Part shown: positions 42,843-51,175 of the stretch, one piece after another
How the letters are laid out: every line of letters starts with the position of its first letter
Numbering within the stretch: position 1 is the first letter of the stretch
Assembly (NCBI RefSeq): GCF_900120295.1
Contig: NZ_LT635470.1
Coordinates: forward strand, 1,116,001 to 1,180,000
DNA: 64,000 bases
DNA from: Blautia sp. Marseille-P3201T
Lineage (GTDB): Bacteria > Bacillota > Clostridia > Lachnospirales > Lachnospiraceae
Direction: 5' to 3'
The notes under the pieces: generated by a model
What the model was told of the DNA's origin: nothing
The model's input: the letters and a program-made list of their open reading frames with translations, nothing else
The model's database searches: none
Program-made: the position numbers and the translations under genes

Positions 42843-43895
42843 TTATAAATCCAGTTTCAAATCATTTTCTTTAATCCATCCATGTTTTCTAAATGGAATT
42901 GCAATGAGCCATGTAAGCACTGCCGGAAGAATAAAGCAAATCAGTACCATTCCAATCCAGTCCATAGGTGTAATGGCTGCTTTTGCACCGCTTGCAATAT
43001 CATTTACCCATCCTGTATACACGCCAATCTGGCCTACAAAACCGCAGGTTCCCATACCGGATGCCACTGCTGCTCCATTCATCTCCATGTGAAACAGACA
43101 AGTTGCCAATGGTCCTGTAATTGCAGATGCCAGAGTCGGCGGAAGCCAGATTTTTGGATTTTTCACAATATTCCCCATCTGCAGCATAGATGTTCCAATT
43201 CCCTGAGCAAAAAGTCCGCCCCACTTATTTTCACGGAAACTCATCACTGCAAATCCTACCATCTGTGCACAACATCCGGCCACTGCCGCGCCACCTGCCA
43301 GACCAGTAAGGGAAAGAGCCGCACAGATTGCCGCACTGCTGATTGGAAGTGTCAGGGCAATTCCTACGATTACTGATACTAAAATTCCCATAAAGAATGG
43401 CTGAAGCTCTGTTGCCCACATAATAGCATTTCCTACACTGCTTGCAGCATAGCCAATTGCCGGCGCCCACCACAAGGATAAAAGTACACCTACAGCAATT
43501 GTTGTAAATGGTGTGACAATAATATCAATTTTCGTTTCTTTAGATACTAATTTCCCAAACTCTGCCGCAAAGATTGTTACCACCAACACTGCCAGAGGAC
43601 CGCCTGCCCCTCCCAGCTCATTGGCTGCCATTCCTACTGCTGCCAATGAAAACAGTACCAATGGCGGACACTGCAGAGCATAACCGATGGAAATTGCCAT
43701 GGCTGCACCTGTAGCTCCTTTTGCATAAGTTCCCACCGTTACCAGAATATCAATGCCAAGCTGCTCTCCCAGCGTACTGATAATCGTACCAATCAGCAAA
43801 GAAGCAAATAGCCCCTGTGCCATAGCACTTAAAGCATCGATACCATATCTTTTCGCTGAAAAAATAATGTTTTTTCTTTTTAGAAATTCTTTCAT
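42843..43895 (-). CDS. PTS EIIC-like membrane protein, PfoR family
   Basis: The 350-residue protein has about ten helices and matches the PTS_EIIC_2 family that includes clostridial PfoR, once described as a regulator of perfringolysin. The start (NIIFSAKRYGIDALSAMAQGLFASLLIGTI), the glycine-rich IGYALQCPPLVLFSL and the CLFHMEMNGAAVASGMGTCGFVGQIG loop are typical. No EIIA or EIIB domain is present or encoded nearby, so phosphotransfer would need other partners, or the protein works as a sensor or facilitator. Substrate unknown. Confidence 0.82.
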   Translation of the reverse strand: MKEFLKRKNIIFSAKRYGIDALSAMAQGLFASLLIGTIISTLGEQLGIDILVTVGTYAKGATGAAMAISIGYALQCPPLVLFSLAAVGMAANELGGAGGPLAVLVVTIFAAEFGKLVSKETKIDIIVTPFTTIAVGVLLSLWWAPAIGYAASSVGNAIMWATELQPFFMGILVSVIVGIALTLPISSAAICAALSLTGLAGGAAVAGCCAQMVGFAVMSFRENKWGGLFAQGIGTSMLQMGNIVKNPKIWLPPTLASAITGPLATCLFHMEMNGAAVASGMGTCGFVGQIGVYTGWVNDIASGAKAAITPMDWIGMVLICFILPAVLTWLIAIPFRKHGWIKENDLKLDL

Positions 43896-44010
43896 ATCCT
43901 TTTCTCCCTCTAACTGTCATTCCAACTGTCTTGTCAGTTAAAATCTATTATGCACAGTTTGTAAGGGTTCGTCAACTAACTTCTCTCCAAAATTTGTACA
44001 AATTTCCCAA

Positions 44011-44155
44011 TAGACTTTCTTTTCAATTCATGTATACTATAGATAAGATATTTCATAATATTTTTGGTCGACAAGACCAGTAGAAAAAAATAATTTGACC
44101 GACAAGGTTTCTCTGGATATCCAGAGCAGGGTATGGTTAATTCCATACCCTTTTA
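44011..44155 (+). ncRNA. candidate plus-strand small RNA with tandem GACAA-loop hairpins
   Basis: A promoter-like pair, TAGACT (44011-44016) and TATACT (44033-44038), with a 16-base spacer would start a transcript near 44045. This would contain two small hairpins with the same loop GACAA (44065-44079 and 44097-44109), a perfect 16-base palindrome (44111-44126), and an intrinsic terminator (stem 44129-44136 with 44143-44150, then TTTT). No plus-strand gene follows. It lies between genes transcribed on the other strand. I do not recognise an RNA family. Confidence 0.5.
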
Positions 44156-44193
44156 TCTTAATAAGGAGAAAATCAAAAGTTATACGCTGAACT

Positions 44194-44919
44194 TCAAAAA
44201 TTTTCTCTCAATTCCACAGATACCTTAGGATAATTCGTAATTATCGCATCTACTCCTGCATCTATAAACATCTTCATATCTTCTTTATTATTTACAGTCC
44301 ACACACGTACCTTTAACCCACTTTTCATATATGTTTCCAGAAAATCCGCCATTTTCAGGTGGTAAACTGCCGGATGCAGTCCTTTTACACCTGTGTCTTT
44401 TGCATATTTTTCCATATTCAACGGAACATCACTGAATAAGTATGCAGTTTCTGCATCGCTATTCTGTTCTAAGACTTTCTGAATGCTATAGTGGTTGAAG
44501 GACGAGTAAATTACCCTGTCCTCCATACCCATTGTTTTTACAATATCCATGGTTTTTTCTTCAATTCCTTCATACCAGTAAATACCTGTTTTTAATTCGA
44601 TATTTACCTTTATGCGGGAGTTCTTTACCAAATTCAGAGCTTCTTTTAATGTAGGTATTTGAACTCCCTGATATTTTTCCATGTGATTGTGAAAAGAGAA
44701 TTTTTTCAGTTCCTCCAATGTATAGTCTCTTACATTACCGTGTCCGTTGCTGGTTCTGTCAAGAGTTTCATCATGGATAACCACTACTTCTCCGTCTTTG
44801 GTAAGGTGTACATCTAACTCCATACCATCTGCCCCTTGTTCCATTGCCAGTCGGAAAGCCTCCAGTGTGTTTTCCGGGGCATATCCGCTGGCGCCTCTGT
44901 GAGCAAATATTTCTGTCAT
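44194..44919 (-). CDS. ugpQ: glycerophosphodiester phosphodiesterase
   Basis: The 241-residue GDPD enzyme has FAHRGASGYAPENTLEAF and MELDVHLTKDGEVVVIHDETLDRTSNG (metal-binding glutamate and aspartate, catalytic histidines), then VNIELKTG and VRVWTVNNKEDMKMFIDAGVDAIITNYP. No signal peptide, so it works in the cytosol on imported glycerophosphodiesters to release glycerol 3-phosphate. Last gene of the ugp-like operon, 15 bases after the binding-protein gene. Confidence 0.95.
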   Translation of the reverse strand: MTEIFAHRGASGYAPENTLEAFRLAMEQGADGMELDVHLTKDGEVVVIHDETLDRTSNGHGNVRDYTLEELKKFSFHNHMEKYQGVQIPTLKEALNLVKNSRIKVNIELKTGIYWYEGIEEKTMDIVKTMGMEDRVIYSSFNHYSIQKVLEQNSDAETAYLFSDVPLNMEKYAKDTGVKGLHPAVYHLKMADFLETYMKSGLKVRVWTVNNKEDMKMFIDAGVDAIITNYPKVSVELRENF

Positions 44920-44934
44920 GCTCTTTCACCTCAA

Positions 44935-46341
44935 TTATTCATTTACAAGATTATATTCTTCAATGGATTTATTAATCGCATCTGCCATATTTTTTACTGT
45001 TGTTTTTACATCTGTATTTCCGTTAAGCAGGTTTTCAATTTCTGATTCTACTGTTGCTCTCGCTTCCGGGAATACGCTTAATAATGCACCTACATATTCC
45101 GGTGAAGAGTCATGGAGCTGGTCAATCGCTGTCTGGAACTGCGGATATTTTTCTACATTTTCTTTAAACACCGGTTCTTCCTGAGCTGCTGTTGTCACAG
45201 GGAAATATCCAGTCTGTGCATTCCAGTATGCCTGTGACTCCGGAGAAATGAGGAATTTTACAAATTCCCATGTTGCTCTTGTTTTCTTAGGATCATTGTT
45301 GTTTAATGCCCATAAAGATGCCCCGCCAATAGAAACTCCTCCTTCATCTGTGGATTTTACTTTAGGGAAGTATGCAGTACCTACTTCAAATTTTCCGTTT
45401 ACGTCCTGCAAAATCTGTTTTAAAGAAGCTGTAGAACCCAGTGTAATAGCTGATTTCCCTGCAGAAAAGTCTGCCAGACCTGCATCTCCGCCTTTTCCTA
45501 CATTTGGTGCATATCCTTTGTCATAGAGGGATTTCCATGCAGTCAAAATGTTTTCTGCGGCACCATTTTCATCAAAAGCAACTGCTGTAGCAGCCTCTGT
45601 TCTTCCGTTTCCATTGTTGGCATATTCCAGCCCCTGTTTTCCGATAAACTGTTCAAAGAACCAACCATAAATGCCTAGAGACATAACCTGTCCTGCGCCG
45701 CCTTCATTTAAAAGTTTATCGCCAATAGCCTCAATTCCTTCCAGACTGTCTGGAATTTCCGTAATGCCTGCCTTTTCAAACATTTCCTTATTATAGTACA
45801 TAATCGGTGTAGAAGAGTTGAAAGGCATAGAGTACAGCTGGTCATCAATAGTATAATATGCTGCCAGATTTGGCTCAATCTGAGACACATCATAGTTGTC
45901 CGCATCAATCATTTCCTGCATAGGTGTAATCCAGCCTGATTCAATCATAAATCTGCTTCCGATTTCATATACCTGTACTAAATCTGCTCCCATATTTCCA
46001 ATCTGAGCGCTTTTGAGTTTATTCAAAGAGTCGTCATATTCTCCCTGATACTGAGCCTTTACTGTAATTCCATATTCGTTTTCATCGTTAAATTTCTGTA
46101 CCAATGTATCAATGGCCTGTCCATTAACCCCTCCCATAGAATGCCAGAAAGAAATTTCTGTGCCATCTATCTCAGAAGCATCTGCCATAGAAAATTCTTC
46201 TGTATCTTCTGTTTGTTTGGTATCTTCTGTCTTATCTTCTGTTTTATTTCCTGTTTCTGTAGTTTTGTTTCCTCCGCATCCTGCCAGAGTCCCCATGATC
46301 ATTGTTCCTGCTAAAATCACTGAAATTAATTTTTTCTTCAT
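44935..46341 (-). CDS. ugpB: ABC transporter substrate-binding lipoprotein, UgpB-like
   Basis: A 468-residue lipoprotein. The signal peptide ends in the lipobox LAGC (C22), then a charged, threonine-rich linker (about 24-50). The mature part has ISFWHSMGGVNGQAIDTLVQKFN, LVQVYEIGSRFMIESGWITPMQEM and SIGGASLWALNNNDPKKTRATWEFVKFL, typical of family-1 sugar/glycerol-3-phosphate binding proteins. The neighbouring GDPD gene supports glycerol-3-phosphate or glycerophosphodiester as ligand over a sugar. Confidence 0.88.
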   Translation of the reverse strand: MKKKLISVILAGTMIMGTLAGCGGNKTTETGNKTEDKTEDTKQTEDTEEFSMADASEIDGTEISFWHSMGGVNGQAIDTLVQKFNDENEYGITVKAQYQGEYDDSLNKLKSAQIGNMGADLVQVYEIGSRFMIESGWITPMQEMIDADNYDVSQIEPNLAAYYTIDDQLYSMPFNSSTPIMYYNKEMFEKAGITEIPDSLEGIEAIGDKLLNEGGAGQVMSLGIYGWFFEQFIGKQGLEYANNGNGRTEAATAVAFDENGAAENILTAWKSLYDKGYAPNVGKGGDAGLADFSAGKSAITLGSTASLKQILQDVNGKFEVGTAYFPKVKSTDEGGVSIGGASLWALNNNDPKKTRATWEFVKFLISPESQAYWNAQTGYFPVTTAAQEEPVFKENVEKYPQFQTAIDQLHDSSPEYVGALLSVFPEARATVESEIENLLNGNTDVKTTVKNMADAINKSIEEYNLVNE

Positions 46342-46359
46342 TCTTTTTTCCTTTCTTTG

Positions 46360-47202
46360 TCAGCCTTTTACTGCTCCTGCAAACATTCCTCGAATAAGCT
46401 GTTTCTGTCCCACAATAAATATAGATATTGAAGGAATAATTACCATTACCACACCTGCAATCATAAGTGTAATTGACTGAGAGTCTACACTGTCCAGCAT
46501 ACTGATACCGATTTGTACGGTTCTCATTTCATCAGAACCTGTTACCAGCAGCGGCCACATATACATATTCCATGCATTAATAAAGGTATAAACACCCATT
46601 GCTCCGATTGCTGATTTTGTAAGAGGTATCAAAATTCTCACAATAAACTTCAAGTTGCTGCACCCATCCAGCTTTGCAGACTCATACAAAGAGATAGGAA
46701 ATGTGCTATAAAACTGCCGGAACAGGAAAATTCCCATTGCCGATGTCAAGTAAGGTACAATTAATACAGAATATGTGTCTAACATACCCAGCTGGCTTAC
46801 TGTAAGATAGTTGGAAATAATTGTTGCTTCTCCCGGGACCATCATCGTAGCCATAACAACCATAAATAACACACCTTTTCCTTTAAATTCTAAAAAGGAG
46901 AAGGCAAAGGCAGCCAGGGAGCAGGTAATAATCTGTCCCAGGGTAATACAGGCTGCCATGATAAACGAATTCACAATAAAACGAAGCAAGGGCACGCTTG
47001 CAAATGCCTGTTTAAAATTTTCAATAGTCGGATTTTTCGGAAATAAATTCAAATCCATAGTAAAGAGTTCCCCGGATGGCATAAATGCAATGCTAACCGC
47101 ATACAAAAGGGGAATTAACACGATAATGGCGGTAATCACATTAATCAAAACCCGTATTCCTGTATTTATTCTTCTTTTTCGCAAAGCCTTTGTATTTATC
47201 AT
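46360..47202 (-). CDS. ugpE: ABC transporter permease, UgpE/MalG-like
   Basis: The 280-residue inner-membrane subunit has six helices, with the EAA loop YESAKLDGCSNLKFIVRILIPLTKSAI that docks on the ATPase. The periplasmic-side loop after TM1 is long, as in MalG-type permeases. It overlaps ugpA by 4 bases, the standard coupling. Confidence 0.9.
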   Translation of the reverse strand: MINTKALRKRRINTGIRVLINVITAIIVLIPLLYAVSIAFMPSGELFTMDLNLFPKNPTIENFKQAFASVPLLRFIVNSFIMAACITLGQIITCSLAAFAFSFLEFKGKGVLFMVVMATMMVPGEATIISNYLTVSQLGMLDTYSVLIVPYLTSAMGIFLFRQFYSTFPISLYESAKLDGCSNLKFIVRILIPLTKSAIGAMGVYTFINAWNMYMWPLLVTGSDEMRTVQIGISMLDSVDSQSITLMIAGVVMVIIPSISIFIVGQKQLIRGMFAGAVKG

Positions 47203-48062
47203 GGTTTTCCCCCTTTCTTTTCTATGCGGAACATTACCAGTGTAATGAGCATTACAATAAAGAATAAGACTACGGACTGTGCTGCTGCACTTCCGAAACG
47301 ATAATTAAAGAAAGCATCCCGATAAATGGAATATACAATTACATTTGTGGTTTCATTTGGTCCTCCTTCAGTGAGGATTTTAATCTGCCCAAAAGACTGG
47401 AATGCCTGAATAATATTTACTACTAATGTATAAAACATAATTGGAGACAGCCCCGGCAATGTAAGATGAAAAAATTGCTGTACACCGCTTGCTCCGTCTA
47501 CAGAAGCTCTTTCATAAATGGTATTGTCAATATTCCCAAGTCCTGCGGAAAAGTATAGAAAGTTTATTCCGCTGTTTAACCATGCTGTGAGGATTGCCAC
47601 ACAGTACAGCGCTGTTTCCGGATTACTTAACCAGTTAATATCAAGCCCCAGAAGCTTATTTACAATTCCCACGGAAGGATGAAGCATCAGCTTAAAGATA
47701 AGAGCTGCGGAACTTGATGCAATCGCCATTGGCAACGCATAAGCCGTACTGAAAAAACGAATTCCCGGAAATGCTTTATTACACAACACTGCGGTGATTA
47801 AGCCTAAAAGCATACTTCCTACCACAACAATCCCTACAAAAATCAAGGTTACTTTCAAGCTGTTCAGAAAAGATGGAGAACTTAACAATTCTGTATAATT
47901 ATCCACTCCCACAAAGAGCTTTGCCTGCCCCATCTTGTCAGTTTTGTAAAAACTCAAATAGATTGTTTTAAAAAAGGGATAAAACAAAAATACTGCAAAA
48001 ACCAACATACACGGCAGCAAATATCCATAAGGAGCCAAACTGCCTTTTTTCTTTTTATGCAT
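47199..48062 (-). CDS. ugpA: ABC transporter permease, UgpA/MalF-like
   Basis: The 287-residue permease has six helices and the EAA motif [26 protein letters not shown]. Its basic N-terminus (MHKKKKGS) is followed by the first helix at about 15-35. It pairs with UgpE. Overlaps ugpC by 8 bases and ugpE by 4. Confidence 0.9.
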   Translation of the reverse strand: MHKKKKGSLAPYGYLLPCMLVFAVFLFYPFFKTIYLSFYKTDKMGQAKLFVGVDNYTELLSSPSFLNSLKVTLIFVGIVVVGSMLLGLITAVLCNKAFPGIRFFSTAYALPMAIASSSAALIFKLMLHPSVGIVNKLLGLDINWLSNPETALYCVAILTAWLNSGINFLYFSAGLGNIDNTIYERASVDGASGVQQFFHLTLPGLSPIMFYTLVVNIIQAFQSFGQIKILTEGGPNETTNVIVYSIYRDAFFNYRFGSAAAQSVVLFFIVMLITLVMFRIEKKGGKP

Positions 48063-49206
48063 GAATAAAACCCTCCTTATAAAATAAATTTTGCTGTGTG
48101 TCTATGTCAAAGGCATAAAGCTTTTCTGTGTCAAAATAGAAGCTGATACTTTCTCCTCGTTTTGTTTCATTCTCCGGTTTTAAACGCACTGCCTGATTTC
48201 TTCCCTGTGCCTGAAAATATAAAACAACTTCCGCGCCTAAAAGCTCTCTGGCAATTACTGTTTCTTCTAAACCCACACTGTTTTTCTCAAAACCTCTTTG
48301 TTTCGCTTCTTCATACTCATAAATATCTTCCGGACGAATTCCCAGAATTACCTTTTCGCCATTTTTTTCTCGTTGCAGAATTTCTCCCTTTTCTCCATCC
48401 AGATAGATTTTCTTTCCAAGCTCATTTCCACCCAGATAAAGAAGTGTTCTTCCATCTTCAACAGATACCCATGCATCAAAAAAATTCATGGACGGCGCTC
48501 CGATGAAACCGGCTACAAATAAATTCGCCGGATTATTATAAATCTCTGCTGGAGGAGCAACCTGCTGTACAAAGCCATCCTTCATTACCACTATTTTTGT
48601 TCCCAATGTCATTGCCTCTGTCTGATCATGTGTAACATAAATAATGGTAGTTTCCAGATTTCTATGTAGCTTTGCCAGCTCAATTCGCATCTGTGTGCGA
48701 AGCTTGGCATCCAGATTAGACAGAGGTTCATCCATTAGAAAAACCTTGGGTTTTCGGATGATTGCACTTCCCATAGCAACTCTCTGTTTCTGTCCTCCTG
48801 AGAGTGCGCTGGGTTTTCTGTCCAATAAATGCTCGATTTCCAGGATTTTTGCTACTTCATGAACTCTTTTTTTAATTTCATCTTTGGGTATTTTTCTGAT
48901 TTTCAACGCATAAGCCAGATTTCCGTAAACCGTCATATTGGGATACAGAGCATAATTCTGGAAAACCATGGACATATCCCTGTCTTTCGGTTCACAATAA
49001 TTACTAAATTCTCCGTCTATATAAAGCTCTCCATCTGAAATTTCCTCAAGTCCCGCTATCATGCGAAGAGTCGTTGACTTCCCGCACCCGGATGGACCTA
49101 CTAAGATTACAAATTCTTTATCTTGAATTTCCAGATTAACATTCCTGACTGCATACTGCTCGTTTTCATATATTTTTGAAACATTTTTCAATGTGATTTC
49201 TGACAT
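48055..49206 (-). CDS. ugpC: ABC transporter ATP-binding protein, UgpC/MsmK-like
   Basis: The 383-residue ATPase has Walker [10 protein letters not shown], the signature [15 protein letters not shown], Walker [13 protein letters not shown] and switch histidine YVTHD, then a C-terminal OB-like regulatory domain (about 240-383) as in MalK/UgpC. It has its own ribosome site and starts the operon ugpC-A-E-B-Q. In many Firmicutes a single such ATPase also serves other sugar permeases; the GH32 transporter at 62-64 kb has no ATPase gene here and may share it. Confidence 0.93.
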   Translation of the reverse strand: MSEITLKNVSKIYENEQYAVRNVNLEIQDKEFVILVGPSGCGKSTTLRMIAGLEEISDGELYIDGEFSNYCEPKDRDMSMVFQNYALYPNMTVYGNLAYALKIRKIPKDEIKKRVHEVAKILEIEHLLDRKPSALSGGQKQRVAMGSAIIRKPKVFLMDEPLSNLDAKLRTQMRIELAKLHRNLETTIIYVTHDQTEAMTLGTKIVVMKDGFVQQVAPPAEIYNNPANLFVAGFIGAPSMNFFDAWVSVEDGRTLLYLGGNELGKKIYLDGEKGEILQREKNGEKVILGIRPEDIYEYEEAKQRGFEKNSVGLEETVIARELLGAEVVLYFQAQGRNQAVRLKPENETKRGESISFYFDTEKLYAFDIDTQQNLFYKEGFIHA

Positions 49207-49298
49207 CCTGTTTCTCCTTCCTGTTTCAGCAATCTGTGCTTTAGTTTAACGGAAAGAAAAGATACGAACTATCATGGTTTTGAGAAATAAACGTAAAA

Positions 49299-49339
49299 AA
49301 GGTGTAAAACCATTAGAATATCTAATGACTTTACACCTT
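49299..49339 (-). terminator. terminator after the coiled-coil gene
   Basis: AAGGTGTAAA (49299-49308) pairs with TTTACACCTT (49330-49339) around an inner ATTAG/CTAAT stem. The minus strand continues into six T, ending the coiled-coil transcript before the ugp operon. Confidence 0.85.
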
Positions 49340-49346
49340 CTTTGAA

Positions 49347-49697
49347 TTATAAAATATGTTTTTTAATTTCTGCCACTTCTTGCTTCATTTTTTCCATGTC
49401 AGAAATCAAATAATTTACTTTAATCTGATATGCTAGCTGATTACTTAATGATTGATTACTTTCATTCAATCGTTGAAATAGCTTGCAATGACTATCTGCC
49501 AGTAAAGATATATTTTTGTCTGTTACATTTTCGATATGAAGCCTTATATCCTTTGTTTCTTCTTTTAATCCTTGGATATCCTTTTTCATGTCGATCATAT
49601 CTTTCTTCATGTCAGTCATGTCTTTTTTCATATCAGTGATATCTTTTGTAATGGTTTGCAATATTTCAAACATTGCATCAATCTTCGTATCGTTCAT
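49347..49697 (-). CDS. small coiled-coil protein with heptad repeats
   Basis: A 116-residue soluble protein whose centre repeats the heptad DMKKDMx three to four times (about 22-42), giving a long coiled coil with methionine and isoleucine at the core positions. Upstream in-frame starts to 49841 lack a ribosome site, while AGGAGG precedes the ATG at 49697. Similar short coiled-coil proteins in clostridia have no known function. It is monocistronic with its own terminator. The 21-bp DNA repeats make this stretch liable to copy-number change. Confidence 0.8.
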   Translation of the reverse strand: MNDTKIDAMFEILQTITKDITDMKKDMTDMKKDMIDMKKDIQGLKEETKDIRLHIENVTDKNISLLADSHCKLFQRLNESNQSLSNQLAYQIKVNYLISDMEKMKQEVAEIKKHIL

Positions 49698-49841
49698 ACT
49701 GTACCTCCTAACAACTATAGTAATATAGGTAATGGAATAAGCCTGAAATGATGCGGTATATGATATTGAATAGCTTACCACTGCAGATATTTTAGCATGG
49801 AGAAACATGAAAATCCATTGACATTGTTCCCAAAAAAGCAC

Positions 49842-50052
49842 AGGCTGAATTCTATGGATTTTTGTGTATTTTTATTATCTTTTTATATTGCCAGTATATT
49901 GCTTCTAAAAAATGTATATGCTATAATGGCGGTAACTAAAAAGTTATATATATCCAAATGCCACCCCCTTTCTGTTGCCAGATTGGGTACGACAACAAAA
50001 AATTATACCTTAATTGCTCTTTTCTTACTATTCATATTAATGCACAAAAAAA
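49842..50052. other. gap with a promoter-like sequence
   Basis: No convincing gene. On the plus strand a TATAAT preceded at 17 bases by TTGCTT lies near 49900-49928. A hydrophobic frame crosses the region but runs into the terminator and gene on the other strand, and its ATG sits inside the -10 box. Confidence 0.4.
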
Positions 50053-50081
50053 GAAGACAGAAACTTTTCAGCCCTATCTTC
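50053..50081 (-). terminator. terminator of the 49-residue gene
   Basis: An 8-bp stem (50053-50060 with 50074-50081, one G-T pair) is followed on the minus strand by seven T. Confidence 0.82.
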
Positions 50082-50096
50082 CCTTGTTTTTATCTC

Positions 50097-50246
50097 TTAT
50101 TTATCATAATTAAAAATGCTGTGGTAATACTTATCTTCCTTATCATTTAAACCAAATGGTACAATTTTTGACATTCCCATCATATAATCATGAAATCTTT
50201 CCTTAAAACTTTTTTTCTTATTTACTACGTTTGCATTTGCTGCCAT
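50097..50246 (-). CDS. uncharacterised 49-residue basic protein
   Basis: A short frame below the usual cut-off encodes a soluble protein starting MAANANVVNKKKSFKERF and ending YYHSIFNYDK, with no membrane helix. A purine-rich site (GGAAAAGAGG) precedes the ATG. A TTGATG-17-TATCAT promoter (50301-50329) lies upstream and a T7 terminator downstream, so it forms a complete unit of its own. I do not recognise the family. A dual-function or noncoding RNA remains possible. Confidence 0.6.
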   Translation of the reverse strand: MAANANVVNKKKSFKERFHDYMMGMSKIVPFGLNDKEDKYYHSIFNYDK

Positions 50247-50300
50247 AGTGATTGCCTCTTTTCCTTTTCAATTAAAATATATTTATCTTTTACAATGCGT

Positions 50301-50329
50301 ATGATAGCACTTTCTGTTTCATTCATCAA
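50301..50329 (-). promoter_or_regulatory. promoter of the 49-residue gene
   Basis: TTGATG (50324-50329) and TATCAT (50301-50306) are 17 bases apart on the minus strand. The remaining sequence to 50553 is AT-rich and must also hold the plus-strand promoter of the peptidase gene; nothing else is seen. Confidence 0.65.
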
Positions 50330-50553
50330 TATGCCCAATAACACTTCTCCCTTTTGACTTTTCGCACTTCAACGTAGTAATATACTCAAAATTATTTTTT
50401 CTGTTTCAGCCTTTTTAATCCCTCTTTTTTTATGCAACTTTCTCACTTTTTCTCTTTTATCTTATCATACTAAAGAGCATTTTTTAATTTTAGTTCTATT
50501 TTCCTATATAACCACATATCTTATACTTATTATAAAAAGGCAGGTGCTTACCT

Positions 50554-51120
50554 ATGTTCTACTATACACAACTTATTAATCCTTCTTCTCCTCTGGCATT
50601 TGATTATGTACCGGAGAGTCTTACAACTGCACAAATTCCTTTTTCTCCTTCTGCCAACTACGAACGCAGACAACTGGATTGTGTTGCCGCTTCTGCTGCA
50701 GAAGCTCTTTTCGCTCAAGCTTCTCTGGATAATATCTGCCTTACAGGAGTTTCCGGATATCGCTCTTACTTAAGTCAAAAACAATTATACGAAAATGCCT
50801 TAAAAAGAAACAGCACAGCCGTAGCTGCCCCTGGAACCAGCGAACACCAAAGCGGGCTTGCTCTTGATGTTTCCTCTCCTTCCTTAGATTTTGAACTGGA
50901 AGAGTCTTTTTCTGATACAACAGAAGGAAAATGGTTAAAGACGCATGCTCCAATCCACGGGTTTATTCTCCGTTATCCCAAACGAAAGGAACATATTACA
51001 GGTTATCCCTTTGAGCCTTGGCACATACGATTTGTAGGCAAAACCCTTTCTCTCTATCTTTCTCTTACAGGACTTACACTGGAAGAATATCATGGAATGA
51101 AGCTAACTCAAACCTTTTAA
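50554..51120 (+). CDS. D-Ala-D-Ala carboxypeptidase/dipeptidase, M15B (VanY-like)
   Basis: A 188-residue zinc peptidase. VSGYRSYLSQKQLYE, then GTSEHQSGLALDVSSP (zinc histidine and aspartate) and EPWHIRFVG (catalytic glutamate and second zinc histidine) are the VanY/DdcY site, which trims D-alanine from peptidoglycan stems. Unlike most members it has no signal peptide or membrane anchor in the visible frame, so it may act inside the cell (on UDP-muramyl-pentapeptide, as VanXY does) or leave by another route. Confidence 0.88.
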   Translation: MFYYTQLINPSSPLAFDYVPESLTTAQIPFSPSANYERRQLDCVAASAAEALFAQASLDNICLTGVSGYRSYLSQKQLYENALKRNSTAVAAPGTSEHQSGLALDVSSPSLDFELEESFSDTTEGKWLKTHAPIHGFILRYPKRKEHITGYPFEPWHIRFVGKTLSLYLSLTGLTLEEYHGMKLTQTF

Positions 51121-51175
51121 TTCTTTTACAAAAGTGGTATAATGTTTGCACTAAATGCAAAAGGAGCACTATGAT

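Noticed and set aside
49347-49697. The 21-bp repeats in the coiled-coil gene as a possible CRISPR-like or minisatellite array.
   Set aside because: They keep the reading frame and encode a heptad coiled coil, with no spacers.
49797-50150. Plus-strand 117-codon frame rich in hydrophobic residues, which could suggest a type I toxin or holin.
   Set aside because: It has no ribosome site, it runs across the terminator and the end of the 49-residue gene on the other strand, and the only promoter-like box overlaps an internal ATG.
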